Shown here in pieces: positions 54,760 through 63,901 of a stretch of DNA of 64,000 nt. Both the position numbers and the translations under genes were made by a program. Origin of the DNA: Pantoea sp. Ap-967 (lineage in GTDB: Bacteria > Pseudomonadota > Gammaproteobacteria > Pseudomonadales > Pseudomonadaceae); NCBI RefSeq assembly GCF_011752565.1, contig NZ_VWXK01000002.1:1-64000 (forward strand). Direction: 5' to 3'. Position 1 is the first letter of the stretch; each line of letters starts with the position of its first letter. The notes under the pieces are model-generated. The model was not told the DNA's origin. It saw only the letters and a list, made by a program, of their open reading frames with translations, and did not search any database.

Positions 54760-54767
54760 GTTCAGTG

Positions 54768-55475
54768 TCACAACCCCAGGTAAGCCCGGCGTACCCCCTC
54801 ATCCGCCTTCACCCGCTGCGCCGGCCCCGCCAACAGCGTGCGCCCCAACTCCAGCACATAGGCATCCTCGGCAATGTCCAGCGCCAGGTTGGCATTCTGC
54901 TCAACCAACAGCACCCCGCGCTTGTCTTCCCGGGCCAGGGTGGCAATGGTGTTCAGTACCTCCCGGGTGATCAACGGCGCCAGGCCGATCGAAGGCTCAT
55001 CGAACAGATAGAACCGCGGCCGCGACATGATCCCCCTGCCAATCGCGATCATCTGCTGCTGGCCGCCACTGAAGTTGCGCGCCAGGCGCTGACGCTGGTC
55101 CTTGAGCAACGGGAAATAGTGAAACACCTTGTCCAGGTCATCGCGAATCGCCGCCGAGTCCTTGCGCAGGTGGGCACCCACCAGCAGGTTGTCGAGCACC
55201 GACATGAACGGGAACAGCCCACGCCCCTCCGGGACATGGCAGATACCACGCTGCACCACCGCCTGCGCCGGCAGGCCCAGCAGCGATTGGCCCTCGAAGC
55301 GAATACCTCCGCCCCGAGGCACCAGCAGCCCGGACACCGCCTTGAGCAAGGTCGACTTGCCGGCGCCGTTGGCCCCCACCAGCGCAGTCACCACCCCATC
55401 GCGCGCCGTCAGGCTGACCCTGTCAAGGGCCGTTACCCCAGCATGGTCGACGCTCAGATCCGTAATTTCCAGCAT
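54768..55475 (-). CDS. livF: branched-chain-type ABC ATPase LivF
   Basis: 235 residues. Walker A GANGAGKST, signature FSGGQQQM, Walker B LFDEPSIGLAP. The LivF type is shown by GICHVPEGRGLFPFMSV. The start at 55475 follows GAGGAGG and shares one base with the livG stop. It is the last gene of the hydantoinase operon. The family is also used for urea, amides and other nitrogen compounds. Confidence 0.9.
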   Translation of the reverse strand: MLEITDLSVDHAGVTALDRVSLTARDGVVTALVGANGAGKSTLLKAVSGLLVPRGGGIRFEGQSLLGLPAQAVVQRGICHVPEGRGLFPFMSVLDNLLVGAHLRKDSAAIRDDLDKVFHYFPLLKDQRQRLARNFSGGQQQMIAIGRGIMSRPRFYLFDEPSIGLAPLITREVLNTIATLAREDKRGVLLVEQNANLALDIAEDAYVLELGRTLLAGPAQRVKADEGVRRAYLGL

Positions 55476-56233
55476 CAGGCTGCCTCCTCTCCCAGGTATG
55501 CCCGAATGGTTTCGGGGTGCTGGCTGACATGGGCCGGGTCGCCCTCGGTCAGCAGATGGCCGTAGCACAGCACCGTGATGCGGTCGCAGGCCTGCATGAT
55601 CGCTTTCATGTCGTGCTCGATCAGCAACAGGGTGAAGCCATCGTCGCGCAGGCTGCGCAAAGTCAGCATCAGCTGCGCTTTCTCGCCGGGGTTAAGCCCG
55701 GCCAGCGGCTCGTCGAGCAGCAACAGGCGCGGCGCAGTACACATCGCCAGCGCCACCCCCAGTACCTTTTGGGTACCGCCTGGCAGTTCGCAGGCGGGCA
55801 CATCGGCCACCTCGGCCAGGCCGAAGCGTTCGAGCAGCCCGCCCACCAGAATCAACTGTTCGCGCTCCTCGCGCACGGCTGAAGCCAGGTGCAGCAGGCG
55901 CGCCACAGCGCTGCTGCGCACCTGGTTGCGACAGGCGATAAGCAAGTTGTCGCGGGCGCTGAGGCTGGCGAAATTGCTGGTGTTCTGGAAGGTTCGCGCC
56001 ATGCCCAGGCGGCTGATGCGGTGGGGCTTGCAGGCGCTGATGTCCTGGCCCTGCCAGATCACCCGACCACTGCTTGGGCGCAAGAACCCGGTTACCAGGT
56101 TGAAGAATGTGGTCTTGCCCGAGCCGTTGGGGCCGATCAGCCCGTGCAGGCTGCCTTGGGCGACCTCGAAGCTGACGCGGTCCAGCGCCGTGAGCTGGCC
56201 GAAGCGGCGGGTAAGTTCATGGACGCGAAGCAT
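55475..56233 (-). CDS. livG: branched-chain-type ABC ATPase LivG
   Basis: 252 residues. Walker A GPNGSGKTT, a LivG-specific motif FQNTSNFASLSARDNLLI and Walker B LLLLDEPLAGLN. The signature is unusual: CELPGGTQKVLG in place of LSxGQ, so the signature motif is divergent. It overlaps the LivHM fusion by 17 bases. Confidence 0.9.
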   Translation of the reverse strand: MLRVHELTRRFGQLTALDRVSFEVAQGSLHGLIGPNGSGKTTFFNLVTGFLRPSSGRVIWQGQDISACKPHRISRLGMARTFQNTSNFASLSARDNLLIACRNQVRSSAVARLLHLASAVREEREQLILVGGLLERFGLAEVADVPACELPGGTQKVLGVALAMCTAPRLLLLDEPLAGLNPGEKAQLMLTLRSLRDDGFTLLLIEHDMKAIMQACDRITVLCYGHLLTEGDPAHVSQHPETIRAYLGEEAA

Positions 56234-58133
56234 TCAAACCTCCTTTGCCCGGCGCAGCCACCACGCAGGAAGTGGCGGTTGCCTGGAGCAGTCGCTGCAG
56301 CAGGCCTTCAAGCCCACGGGGGATGAACAGCACCGTCAGGATCAGCAACAGGCCCCAGACCATCGGCACCCACTGCGCCATATCGCGCAGCAGTTCCTCC
56401 AGCAGCGTCAGCACCAGCAGGCCAAGCACCGGCCCCCAGAACGTGCGATGCCCGCCAATGATGACCGCAGCGATGATCTTGAACATGTACTGGCTGGTGA
56501 AATCGGTGGGTGCGACGATGCCGTTGTAACCGGCGTACAACGTGCCGGCGATGCCGGCGAAGCACGAGCCGATGCAGAACGCCAAGGTTTTCAAGGCCCA
56601 GGCATGGGCTCCAATGGCGCTGGCCAGGTTCTCGTTCTCGGCCATGGCGGCGATGGTGCGCCCGGTACGGCCAAGGTTGAAGCGATAGAGCACGGCGCCG
56701 CAGCCCAGCACCAGGGCCAGTACCAGCAGGTAGTAGTTCACCGTATTGAAAAAATCGATACCGAACAGCTCGCCCGGGGGCGACAGGAAGGCAATGCCCG
56801 AGATCCCGCCAAAGGGCTGCTCGAACTGGATGAAACACTGGCGAATGGCCTCGCCCGCTGCGAAGGTGCTGAGGAAGAAATAGAACTGCCGCGTGCGCAT
56901 CACCGGGTAGGCGATCAGCAGCGCCACCAGCGCAGCGCCAAGCCCCGACAGCGGCAGCGCCACCCAGAACGACAGGCCCCAGTAGCTCTGCGCCAGCGCC
57001 GTGATGTAGGCGCCGACCGCCAGCATCGTGATGTGCGCGAACGACCAGCCGCCCATGGTGGTGACGGTGCGGTAGCTGATCACCAGCAGCACATTGATCA
57101 GAAACAGCACGCCGATGCCCACGTAATAGGCGCTGCTGAGAAACGGATAAACCACCGCCGCCGCGACGCCCAGTGCCCCCAGCCACTGGCCGCTGTTACC
57201 TGGCAAGCGGATGGCGCCAGCACCGCCCTGGCGCCCCGCGCCCGGCTCCAGTGCCGGCGCTTCGCGGCCCAGCAGCCCGCGAGGGAAGAACGACAGCACC
57301 AGCAGCATGATCAGGGTGTCGACGATGATCAGGTACTGCCCAAGCCCCAGGGTGTTGACCACGCTGTCGATCAGCCCGAACAGCAGCGCCGCGACGATGG
57401 CCCCCGGCACGCTGCCCAGGCCACCGACGATCACCACGATGAAGGCTTTCCAGATCGCCTCAAGCCCCATGTAGGGCCCGACGTTGATCACGCTGGCCAT
57501 CAGCACGCCGGCCACCGCAGCCAGGCCCGCCCCCATGGCCATGGTCAGCAGCCGTACACGGCGCAGGTCGATGCCCTGCAGCTGCGCGGCGGTGCGGTCC
57601 TGGGACGCCGCACGCAACGAACGCCCGGCTGCGGTACGGTTGAGGAAGTACCACAGGCCGGCCAGCAGCAGCACTGCGCTGGCAATGATCAACAGGCGTT
57701 GGTAGGTCAGTACCCCGCCGCCAAGGTGAACCGCGCCCGGCAACAGGGTGGGCAGGCTCTTGGCGACCACGCCGAAGGTCAGCGCAGCCGCGGCCTGAAG
57801 CACATAGGACAAGCCCAGCGAGGCGATGAAACCGGCAAAGGCGTCATGCGCGGTAGGGCCGAATATCATCCGTTCCAGCAGGCTGCCCAACAGGCCCACC
57901 ACTAACGGGCCGACCACCAGCGCCAGTAACAGCACCGCCCAGGCCGGTAGCCCGGCGAACAACGTCAGCGCCAGCCACAGCGTATAGCCACCGAGCATGA
58001 AAAATTCGCCGTGGGCGAAGTTCACCGTCTTCATCACCCCGAACACCAGGGCCAAGCCGACGGCGAACACCCCGTAGAACGCGCTGAGGGAGAGGAAGTT
58101 GAGCAGCAGTTGAGACAGGTCGATGTCGAACAT
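56217..58133 (-). CDS. LivH-LivM fusion permease
   Basis: 638 residues. Residues 1-290 are LivH-like (NFAHGEFFMLGGY, GPYMGLEAIWKAFIVVIVGG) and 330-610 LivM-like (SYRTVTTMGGWSFAHITMLA, AENENLASAIGAHAWALKT). One polypeptide thus supplies both membrane halves, normally two genes. The ATG at 58133 follows GAGG; a GTG two codons earlier is the alternative. It is probably a substrate-specialised nitrogen-compound importer. Confidence 0.88.
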   Translation of the reverse strand: MFDIDLSQLLLNFLSLSAFYGVFAVGLALVFGVMKTVNFAHGEFFMLGGYTLWLALTLFAGLPAWAVLLLALVVGPLVVGLLGSLLERMIFGPTAHDAFAGFIASLGLSYVLQAAAALTFGVVAKSLPTLLPGAVHLGGGVLTYQRLLIIASAVLLLAGLWYFLNRTAAGRSLRAASQDRTAAQLQGIDLRRVRLLTMAMGAGLAAVAGVLMASVINVGPYMGLEAIWKAFIVVIVGGLGSVPGAIVAALLFGLIDSVVNTLGLGQYLIIVDTLIMLLVLSFFPRGLLGREAPALEPGAGRQGGAGAIRLPGNSGQWLGALGVAAAVVYPFLSSAYYVGIGVLFLINVLLVISYRTVTTMGGWSFAHITMLAVGAYITALAQSYWGLSFWVALPLSGLGAALVALLIAYPVMRTRQFYFFLSTFAAGEAIRQCFIQFEQPFGGISGIAFLSPPGELFGIDFFNTVNYYLLVLALVLGCGAVLYRFNLGRTGRTIAAMAENENLASAIGAHAWALKTLAFCIGSCFAGIAGTLYAGYNGIVAPTDFTSQYMFKIIAAVIIGGHRTFWGPVLGLLVLTLLEELLRDMAQWVPMVWGLLLILTVLFIPRGLEGLLQRLLQATATSCVVAAPGKGGLNASRP

Positions 58134-58208
58134 GAGCACCTCGAAGATCGAGCCATGGAACAGACCCGCGCCAGGCCAGGGCGGCCTGGCGCGAAGTGCT
58201 GCGCGGGG

Positions 58209-60338
58209 TTAGTGGCTGCCAACCGCCTCCCGGTTACGGCTGCGCGGCTTGCTCTGCTTGCCGCTGGTGTCGACGTTCATCACGAAGTAGCCGCTCTGGC
58301 GGGTTTCCAGCGAGGCGAACGGCGGCACCAGGATGGTGGTGTCGGGCAGCATCACCAATGCCGGGCCCGGCACGGTCATGCCGTACTCCAGGCGGTCACC
58401 GGCGTACACCGGGGTATCGACCGTGCCGTATTCACCGAAATAGGCCTTGCCGGTGCTCAGCAGCACGCGGTCCAACGAAGTGTCGGCCGTGCGCGGCATG
58501 ACCCCCAGCTGGATCTCCGGCCGGTTGAACGTGGCCATGTTGCGCCACATCACGAACTCGATGGCCGAGGCCCGGTCGCAGGTTTTGTAGCGGGCGAAGT
58601 AGGCGTCGTGGAACTGCAGGCTGATGCGCTCGATCACCGCCGGGGTAATACGCCCGCCTTCCAGCACGATCGGAATTTCCAGCTCGGTGGTTTGCAGCGG
58701 GTAGCGCGCCGACACGAACAACTCGAAGCGTTGGTCCTGCTTGGCCACGCCCATGCGGGTCAGGAAGGCCTCGCCTTTGTTGGCGATGCTGGCAATCGCC
58801 TGGTTCACGCCGTCATAGTCGAAATGCGCGGTATCGCTGTACTTGGTGACGACATCGCTCATGGCGATGGGCGCGTTGTTGGCACCGAATGCACACAGCA
58901 CCGAGGTTTCACGGGGAATGACGATCTTCTTGATGTCCATTTCCCGGGCCAGGAACGACACTGGAATGGAGGTGGCGCCGCCACCGGTGACCATGGCGAA
59001 CTCGCGCGGGTCCACGCCACGGCGAATGGTCATGTCGAGGATGCCGCCGATCATGTTTTCGTTCACCACCTGGGTGATGCCGTAGGCGGCCTCTTCCACG
59101 CTGATGCCCAATGGGTCGGCGATATAGTCCTTGACCGCCTTGTAGGCCAGGTCGCGGTCGATTTCCATGCGGCCATTGAGGAAGTATTTCGGGCTGATGT
59201 AACCCAGCACCACATAGGCATCGGTGACCGTCGGTTCGACGCCGCCACGCATGTAGCAGGCCGGCCCTGGAATGGCCTCGGCGCTGCGCGGGCCGACGGT
59301 GATCAGGCCACTGGCAATCGAGGCAATCGAGCCACCACCGGCGCCCAGGGTGGCAATTTCGATGGACGCGACACCGGTGGGGTAATTGAGGATGCGGCCA
59401 TCCTTGGTGGTGGTGATCTGCCCTTCGAGCACGGTCGACACGTCGAAACTGGTGCCGCCCATGTCCACCGTGATGCAGTTGTCGACTCCTTCGATGCGGC
59501 TGAAATAATAGCCCGCCGCCGGGGCCATGGAAGGGCCGGAGAACAACATGAACACCGGTTTCTTGGCCACTTCCGAAATGGGCACCACGCCGCCGTTGGA
59601 CACCACGATCAGCGTCTCGCCGGTAAACCCGCGTGCTTCCAGTTCACCTTGCAGGTTGCGCAGGTAGCGGCTGACCTTGGGCTGCAGCATGGCGTTGAGC
59701 ACCACGCAGCTGGTGCGGTGGTATTCCCGGATGATCGGCTGGATATCGCAGCTCAAGCAGTAATCGACGCCAGGCCATTCCTCCTCGATGAGCTCGCCGA
59801 TGCGCTTCTCATGGGCATCGTTGACGATCGACCACAGGGTGCACACGGCAATGGCCTCGACGCCCCAGGCCTTGAGCTGGCGGATTTCCTCGCGCACCTG
59901 CTGTTCGTCCAGCGGCACCAGGACCTGCCCTTCGGCGTTGATCCGTTCACTCACCTCCCTGCACAGATAGGGCCGCAGCAGCGGGGTGTTCGGCGCCATC
60001 TTGTAGTCGAACATGGTCTGGCGGCGGCCCTCACCGCGCCACAGGGTGTACTTCGTGCCCCGGGTGCAGATCAGGCCGGTCTTGGCCCCGCTCATTTCCA
60101 GGATGGTATTGGTCGCGGTGGTCGAGCCATGGCAGAACACCGAGGTTTGCGCCAGCAGTTGCTCAAGGCTCAGGCCCAGCTCGTCGGCGGCCAGGGTCAT
60201 GGCGTTGAGAATGCCGATGGAGCGGTCCTGCGGAGTGGTCGGTGACTTGTGCCGGCCAAGCTGGGTGAAGGTTTCGGATTCGGCAATGGTCAGGTCGGTG
60301 AAAGTGCCACCTACGTCAACGCTGATACGGAAAGTCAT
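58209..60338 (-). CDS. hyuA: hydantoinase/oxoprolinase subunit A
   Basis: 709 residues. The acetate-kinase-like ATPase motifs VDVGGTFTDLT at the N-terminus and VDMGGTSFDVS in the middle mark HyuA. With HyuB it opens cyclic amides (hydantoins, N-methylhydantoin, 5-oxoproline) at the cost of ATP. It lies between hyuB and the permease. The substrate cannot be chosen from the sequence, but regulation by the GntR of the carnitine-type operon points to a related nitrogen compound. Confidence 0.88.
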   Translation of the reverse strand: MTFRISVDVGGTFTDLTIAESETFTQLGRHKSPTTPQDRSIGILNAMTLAADELGLSLEQLLAQTSVFCHGSTTATNTILEMSGAKTGLICTRGTKYTLWRGEGRRQTMFDYKMAPNTPLLRPYLCREVSERINAEGQVLVPLDEQQVREEIRQLKAWGVEAIAVCTLWSIVNDAHEKRIGELIEEEWPGVDYCLSCDIQPIIREYHRTSCVVLNAMLQPKVSRYLRNLQGELEARGFTGETLIVVSNGGVVPISEVAKKPVFMLFSGPSMAPAAGYYFSRIEGVDNCITVDMGGTSFDVSTVLEGQITTTKDGRILNYPTGVASIEIATLGAGGGSIASIASGLITVGPRSAEAIPGPACYMRGGVEPTVTDAYVVLGYISPKYFLNGRMEIDRDLAYKAVKDYIADPLGISVEEAAYGITQVVNENMIGGILDMTIRRGVDPREFAMVTGGGATSIPVSFLAREMDIKKIVIPRETSVLCAFGANNAPIAMSDVVTKYSDTAHFDYDGVNQAIASIANKGEAFLTRMGVAKQDQRFELFVSARYPLQTTELEIPIVLEGGRITPAVIERISLQFHDAYFARYKTCDRASAIEFVMWRNMATFNRPEIQLGVMPRTADTSLDRVLLSTGKAYFGEYGTVDTPVYAGDRLEYGMTVPGPALVMLPDTTILVPPFASLETRQSGYFVMNVDTSGKQSKPRSRNREAVGSH

Positions 60339-60357
60339 GTTCGCTAACCTCGTGATC

Positions 60358-62241
60358 TCAGGATGGGCGGGTCATCTGGGCGCGCAGGGCGGCGGTTGCC
60401 TGGGTGTCGACGGCGAACAGCTCGGGGCCGGTGTCCAGTACCACGCCATACAGGTCGCGTGCGGCGTCCAGGGTGATGAAACCGTCGCGGGCGTCGTCGC
60501 GTACTTTTTCCGGGTCGCGCTCAAGCGCCTCACCAAAGCCGCCGCCGCCACCGGTCTTGGCGTACCAGTGCTGGTCATGCCGGCAGGTGGCCTCGCCCAT
60601 GTTCTCCAGGTGGGCCTCGATGGCCTGGCTGTCGGCGTTGAGCAGCCAGTGGTCGGCAACGCTGCCGCCCTGCCCGCCGAACAGGCCGAACGCCGGGTGG
60701 GTATGCCCGGTGCCGCAGTAGATCAGTTGCATGTCGTGGCCAACCGGTTGCTGGCGGTGCGACATCGACACCCCGCCGCGCCACTTGCCCGCGCCGCCGG
60801 AGTTGGGTTCGGCCTTGACCTCCCAGACGATGTGCGGCAGCGACTGCTCATGGATCTCGATCGACTCGTAACCCATGTTGCCCATGATGCAGTGGCCGAA
60901 CATGTGCGGCAGGCCATCGAAGCCTTCGGTGGCGCCAGCGGCGCTGGCGGCCAGGTAATGCAGGTGGCCATAGGGTTCGTTGTTCTTGCGCGGGTCCACG
61001 CCAGTGCCGGTGTGGTTGGCCGCTGGGTGCTCGCCCATGCCCGCCAGGGCGCGGTGCGGCAGCACCTTGGCCCAGGTCTTGAACACCAGGTTGGTGACTT
61101 CATCGCTCAGGCCCACGGTGGCCACCTCGGTGCCGACCGGCCACTGGGGAATACCGGCGATGGAGCCAACCCGCTGCTTCACGCGGATGCGCTCAAGTGC
61201 CCCGCTGTTGTACGGCAGGTCGGGCGACAGTACCGGCAAGGTGCCCTGGATGGCCGTGCACAGGCAGGTGGCGTAGCTGAGGTTGTAGCTGAAGTCGATC
61301 TGGTCCGGCATGCCGGTGTAGTCGAATTCGATGATGCCCTCCTCTGGGTCGATGCTCAGGCTCATCTTCAACTCCAGCGGCTCCTCGATGTAGCCCTTGA
61401 AGCATTCAGACAGCAGCGTCTCGGTGACGGTGACCTTCGGCAACCTGGCAATTTCCTCGCGCATGGCCCGCTCGCCGTGGCGCAGGCATTCGCTGAGGCA
61501 GCCCTTGAAGGTGTCGTAGCCAAAGCGTTTGCACAGCTCGATCATCCGCGCTTCTGCCACCCACAACGAACTGAGCTGGGCGAGGAAGTCGCCGTGCCAT
61601 TGTTGGGAATAGCGGAAGTTGTAGGCGATGAAGCGCACCAGGTCGTCGATGGGTTTGTGGTCACGGCACAGGCGTACACCCGGGAAATGGAAGCCTTCTT
61701 CGTAGATGTCCTTGGCAAACGGGTCCATGCTGGTGGGTATGTGTGCACCGATGTCGAGCAGGTGGCACTTGGAGCAGGCCCAGGCAACCAGTTTGCCCTC
61801 GTAGAAGATGGGCGCGAACATAGTGAAGTCGCCCACATGCGAGTTACCGGCATAGGGGGCGTTGTTGACGAATACGTCGCCTTCCTTGATGTCGTCACCA
61901 AAGGCGCGAATCACGAAACGCAGCGGCGGGCTCATGGTGCCGACGTGCACCGGGATGCAGTCGACCATCGACAGGATCGACGCGCCGTGGGTGTCCAGCA
62001 GGCAGCAGGTAAAATCCTTGGCCCCGTGCAGGATCGGGTTGCGCGCGGTGGCCAGGATGGTTTCGGTCATTTCGGTCATGATGCCCTCGACACGGGCATG
62101 CACCACCGAAAAGGTAACCGGGTCGACCTGCTCTGCGCCCCGGTCCAGAGCACCTGGCAGGCCGGCGATCTCCTCATCGCGAATGGGCGAGGCGTACAGC
62201 TCGGGCTTGAACGGCGGAATGAGAATGTCGTCTCTTGTCAT
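60358..62241 (-). CDS. hyuB: hydantoinase/oxoprolinase subunit B
   Basis: 627 residues from the ATG behind GGAGAAAG. HyuB marks include DPVTFSVVHARVEGIMTEMT near the start, the HVGTMSPPLRFVIRAFGDDI segment and GHTHPAFGLFGGQGG. It is the partner of the hyuA product. It lies 102 bases after the binding-protein stop and 19 before hyuA. Confidence 0.88.
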   Translation of the reverse strand: MTRDDILIPPFKPELYASPIRDEEIAGLPGALDRGAEQVDPVTFSVVHARVEGIMTEMTETILATARNPILHGAKDFTCCLLDTHGASILSMVDCIPVHVGTMSPPLRFVIRAFGDDIKEGDVFVNNAPYAGNSHVGDFTMFAPIFYEGKLVAWACSKCHLLDIGAHIPTSMDPFAKDIYEEGFHFPGVRLCRDHKPIDDLVRFIAYNFRYSQQWHGDFLAQLSSLWVAEARMIELCKRFGYDTFKGCLSECLRHGERAMREEIARLPKVTVTETLLSECFKGYIEEPLELKMSLSIDPEEGIIEFDYTGMPDQIDFSYNLSYATCLCTAIQGTLPVLSPDLPYNSGALERIRVKQRVGSIAGIPQWPVGTEVATVGLSDEVTNLVFKTWAKVLPHRALAGMGEHPAANHTGTGVDPRKNNEPYGHLHYLAASAAGATEGFDGLPHMFGHCIMGNMGYESIEIHEQSLPHIVWEVKAEPNSGGAGKWRGGVSMSHRQQPVGHDMQLIYCGTGHTHPAFGLFGGQGGSVADHWLLNADSQAIEAHLENMGEATCRHDQHWYAKTGGGGGFGEALERDPEKVRDDARDGFITLDAARDLYGVVLDTGPELFAVDTQATAALRAQMTRPS

Positions 62242-62343
62242 CGTCTTTCTCCACGTTTTCCATAAAGTGGCCAGGCGCACGCGCTGCACGTGCGCTGGCG
62301 TTCCACGGGCATGCAATCGGTCGGTTCGGTAAAGCGCGCGCCT

Positions 62344-63648
62344 TCAGGCGTATGTCATGGCGTACTTGTTCAACACCGCCAGGGCTTGCGTGCCATGCCT
62401 GGCCCACCAGTCGTGGTCGTCGACCACGCCGGAGAGCGCAAAGCGACGTTGGCGCAGCACGTACTTGGGTGTTGGCGTCAACAGATGGTGATCGGCGCCG
62501 TAGATGGCCTTGCCAGACCAGGCCGAGCGCCCATATACCGGGTGGTTCATGCCCTGGATGCCATACAGGGCGTTCATGACGGCCTGCGGCTCGATCGAAG
62601 GGCTGTGCAGGAAGGCCTGGTCAAGGCTGGCCATGGCCGAATAGGTGAGCCCGGCAAAGCCGATCCACTCGTCCTGGCCATGGCGCTGTACATAGGTTTG
62701 GTACATGGCATGGGCCTTGGCCGAGAACGTCGGCTCTGACGCGTCCACGCCAAAGCCGCAGTACAGGCGCCCTTCCAGCGCGTTCAGGTCCAGGCGCTGG
62801 GCGATTTGCGGCAGGTCCCAGGAGTGCGACATCCACACGCCGTCGAACTTCAGCGCCTGGGCCGTTTCCAGCAGGATCGCCTGTTTGCCGGGCGGCAGGT
62901 CGGAGAAGAAGATGGCGTCGGGGCGGTGCTTGAGCACCGAGCCCAGCAGCGGAAAGTAATCGGTGGTGTTAGGGTCGAACACTTCGTTGTACACCACCTG
63001 CAGGCCACCCCCGCTGACGAAGGGCGCACAACCGGCCTCGGTATAGGCGCGCCCGGAATGGCCGAAGGCGTTATCGGTGAACAGCAACGCGACACGTTTG
63101 ATCGTAGGGTGGCGCTGCAGCACATGCTCGACCAGCCCGAGGAACGCCGTGGGTGACCCAGTGATACCACCGACCAGGTAGGGGAACCGGGGGCTGATGA
63201 AGCCGCCGCCGTAGGAGTTGGTCAGTACCTGATGTTCAGTGGCGAGCCGCGCGATGGCCTTGCGCGATGCTGGCGTGTAAGTTTGGAACATGAACTTGCA
63301 GCCATCCTGCAGCACCGCACTGCGAAAGGCCCGAAGCTCTTCGGTGGGGTAGAAACAGACGTTGGTGTAGCCCTTGTAGTGGATGGGGTGGCGCAGGCCG
63401 TCGCCACACAGGATACCGCCCTGGCGATTGTGCTCGTCGGCCCAGATCTGCCCCGCCCGCACGATGGGAACCCCCCATTGGGCGCATTCCCCTTCCAGCG
63501 GCGTGACCATGCCCATGGTGATTGGCGCCACGTCATCCGCCCGGCTGCGCGCCGGGATGAACGCCGGTGCCAGCGCCCCTATTGCCGCTGCGGCGCCTGC
63601 CTTGAGTAGTTTTCGCCTGCTCAGTGCTGCCTGAAACTCTTCGCTCAT
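62344..63648 (-). CDS. Tat-exported ABC substrate-binding protein, LivJ/amide family
   Basis: 434 residues from the ATG at 63648 (GGGAG seven bases upstream; the frame is open further but has no such site). The Tat signal SRRKLLKAGAAAAIGALAPA is followed by a Peripla_BP_6 fold (MGMVTPLEGECAQWGVPIVR) of the urea/amide-binding kind. Tat export implies folding in the cytoplasm first, and a second tatABC is present in the window. It is the first gene of the operon. Confidence 0.88.
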   Translation of the reverse strand: MSEEFQAALSRRKLLKAGAAAAIGALAPAFIPARSRADDVAPITMGMVTPLEGECAQWGVPIVRAGQIWADEHNRQGGILCGDGLRHPIHYKGYTNVCFYPTEELRAFRSAVLQDGCKFMFQTYTPASRKAIARLATEHQVLTNSYGGGFISPRFPYLVGGITGSPTAFLGLVEHVLQRHPTIKRVALLFTDNAFGHSGRAYTEAGCAPFVSGGGLQVVYNEVFDPNTTDYFPLLGSVLKHRPDAIFFSDLPPGKQAILLETAQALKFDGVWMSHSWDLPQIAQRLDLNALEGRLYCGFGVDASEPTFSAKAHAMYQTYVQRHGQDEWIGFAGLTYSAMASLDQAFLHSPSIEPQAVMNALYGIQGMNHPVYGRSAWSGKAIYGADHHLLTPTPKYVLRQRRFALSGVVDDHDWWARHGTQALAVLNKYAMTYA

Positions 63649-63762
63649 CCTGGCGCTCCCGGTTCGCTGCACCCTGCTGCCATCGGCCTCGGGGTGAGGT
63701 GCGGTTGGCAGATGTTGAAAAGGGGTACAGACCGTTTTTATTGTTTTGGCGTGAGAAGCATC

Positions 63763-63780
63763 TGACATCTGATCAAAGAT
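63763..63780. promoter_or_regulatory. GntR operator copy near the hyu operon
   Basis: TGACATCTGATCAAAGAT matches the palindrome half-sites with one change (TGACATCTGATCA). It is about 115 bases before the binding-protein start. Confidence 0.6.
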
Positions 63781-63803
63781 CTGTGATCAATCTAGATCAC
63801 ACT

Positions 63804-63818
63804 TGATATCTGATCAAG
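63804..63818. promoter_or_regulatory. GntR operator copy upstream of the hyu operon
   Basis: TGATATCTGATCAAG is identical, in reverse complement, to the site at 48243-48257. This places the hyu operon under the same regulator. The gap 63649-64000 contains only these sites and the REP at its end. Confidence 0.7.
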
Positions 63819-63901
63819 AAAAAACATCAGCGGGGGGGATGAGAGAGGTGGGGCTGGTTGGGCTACGAGGGAACAATGCCAGCAGGCGCGCCGCATTACC
63901 T

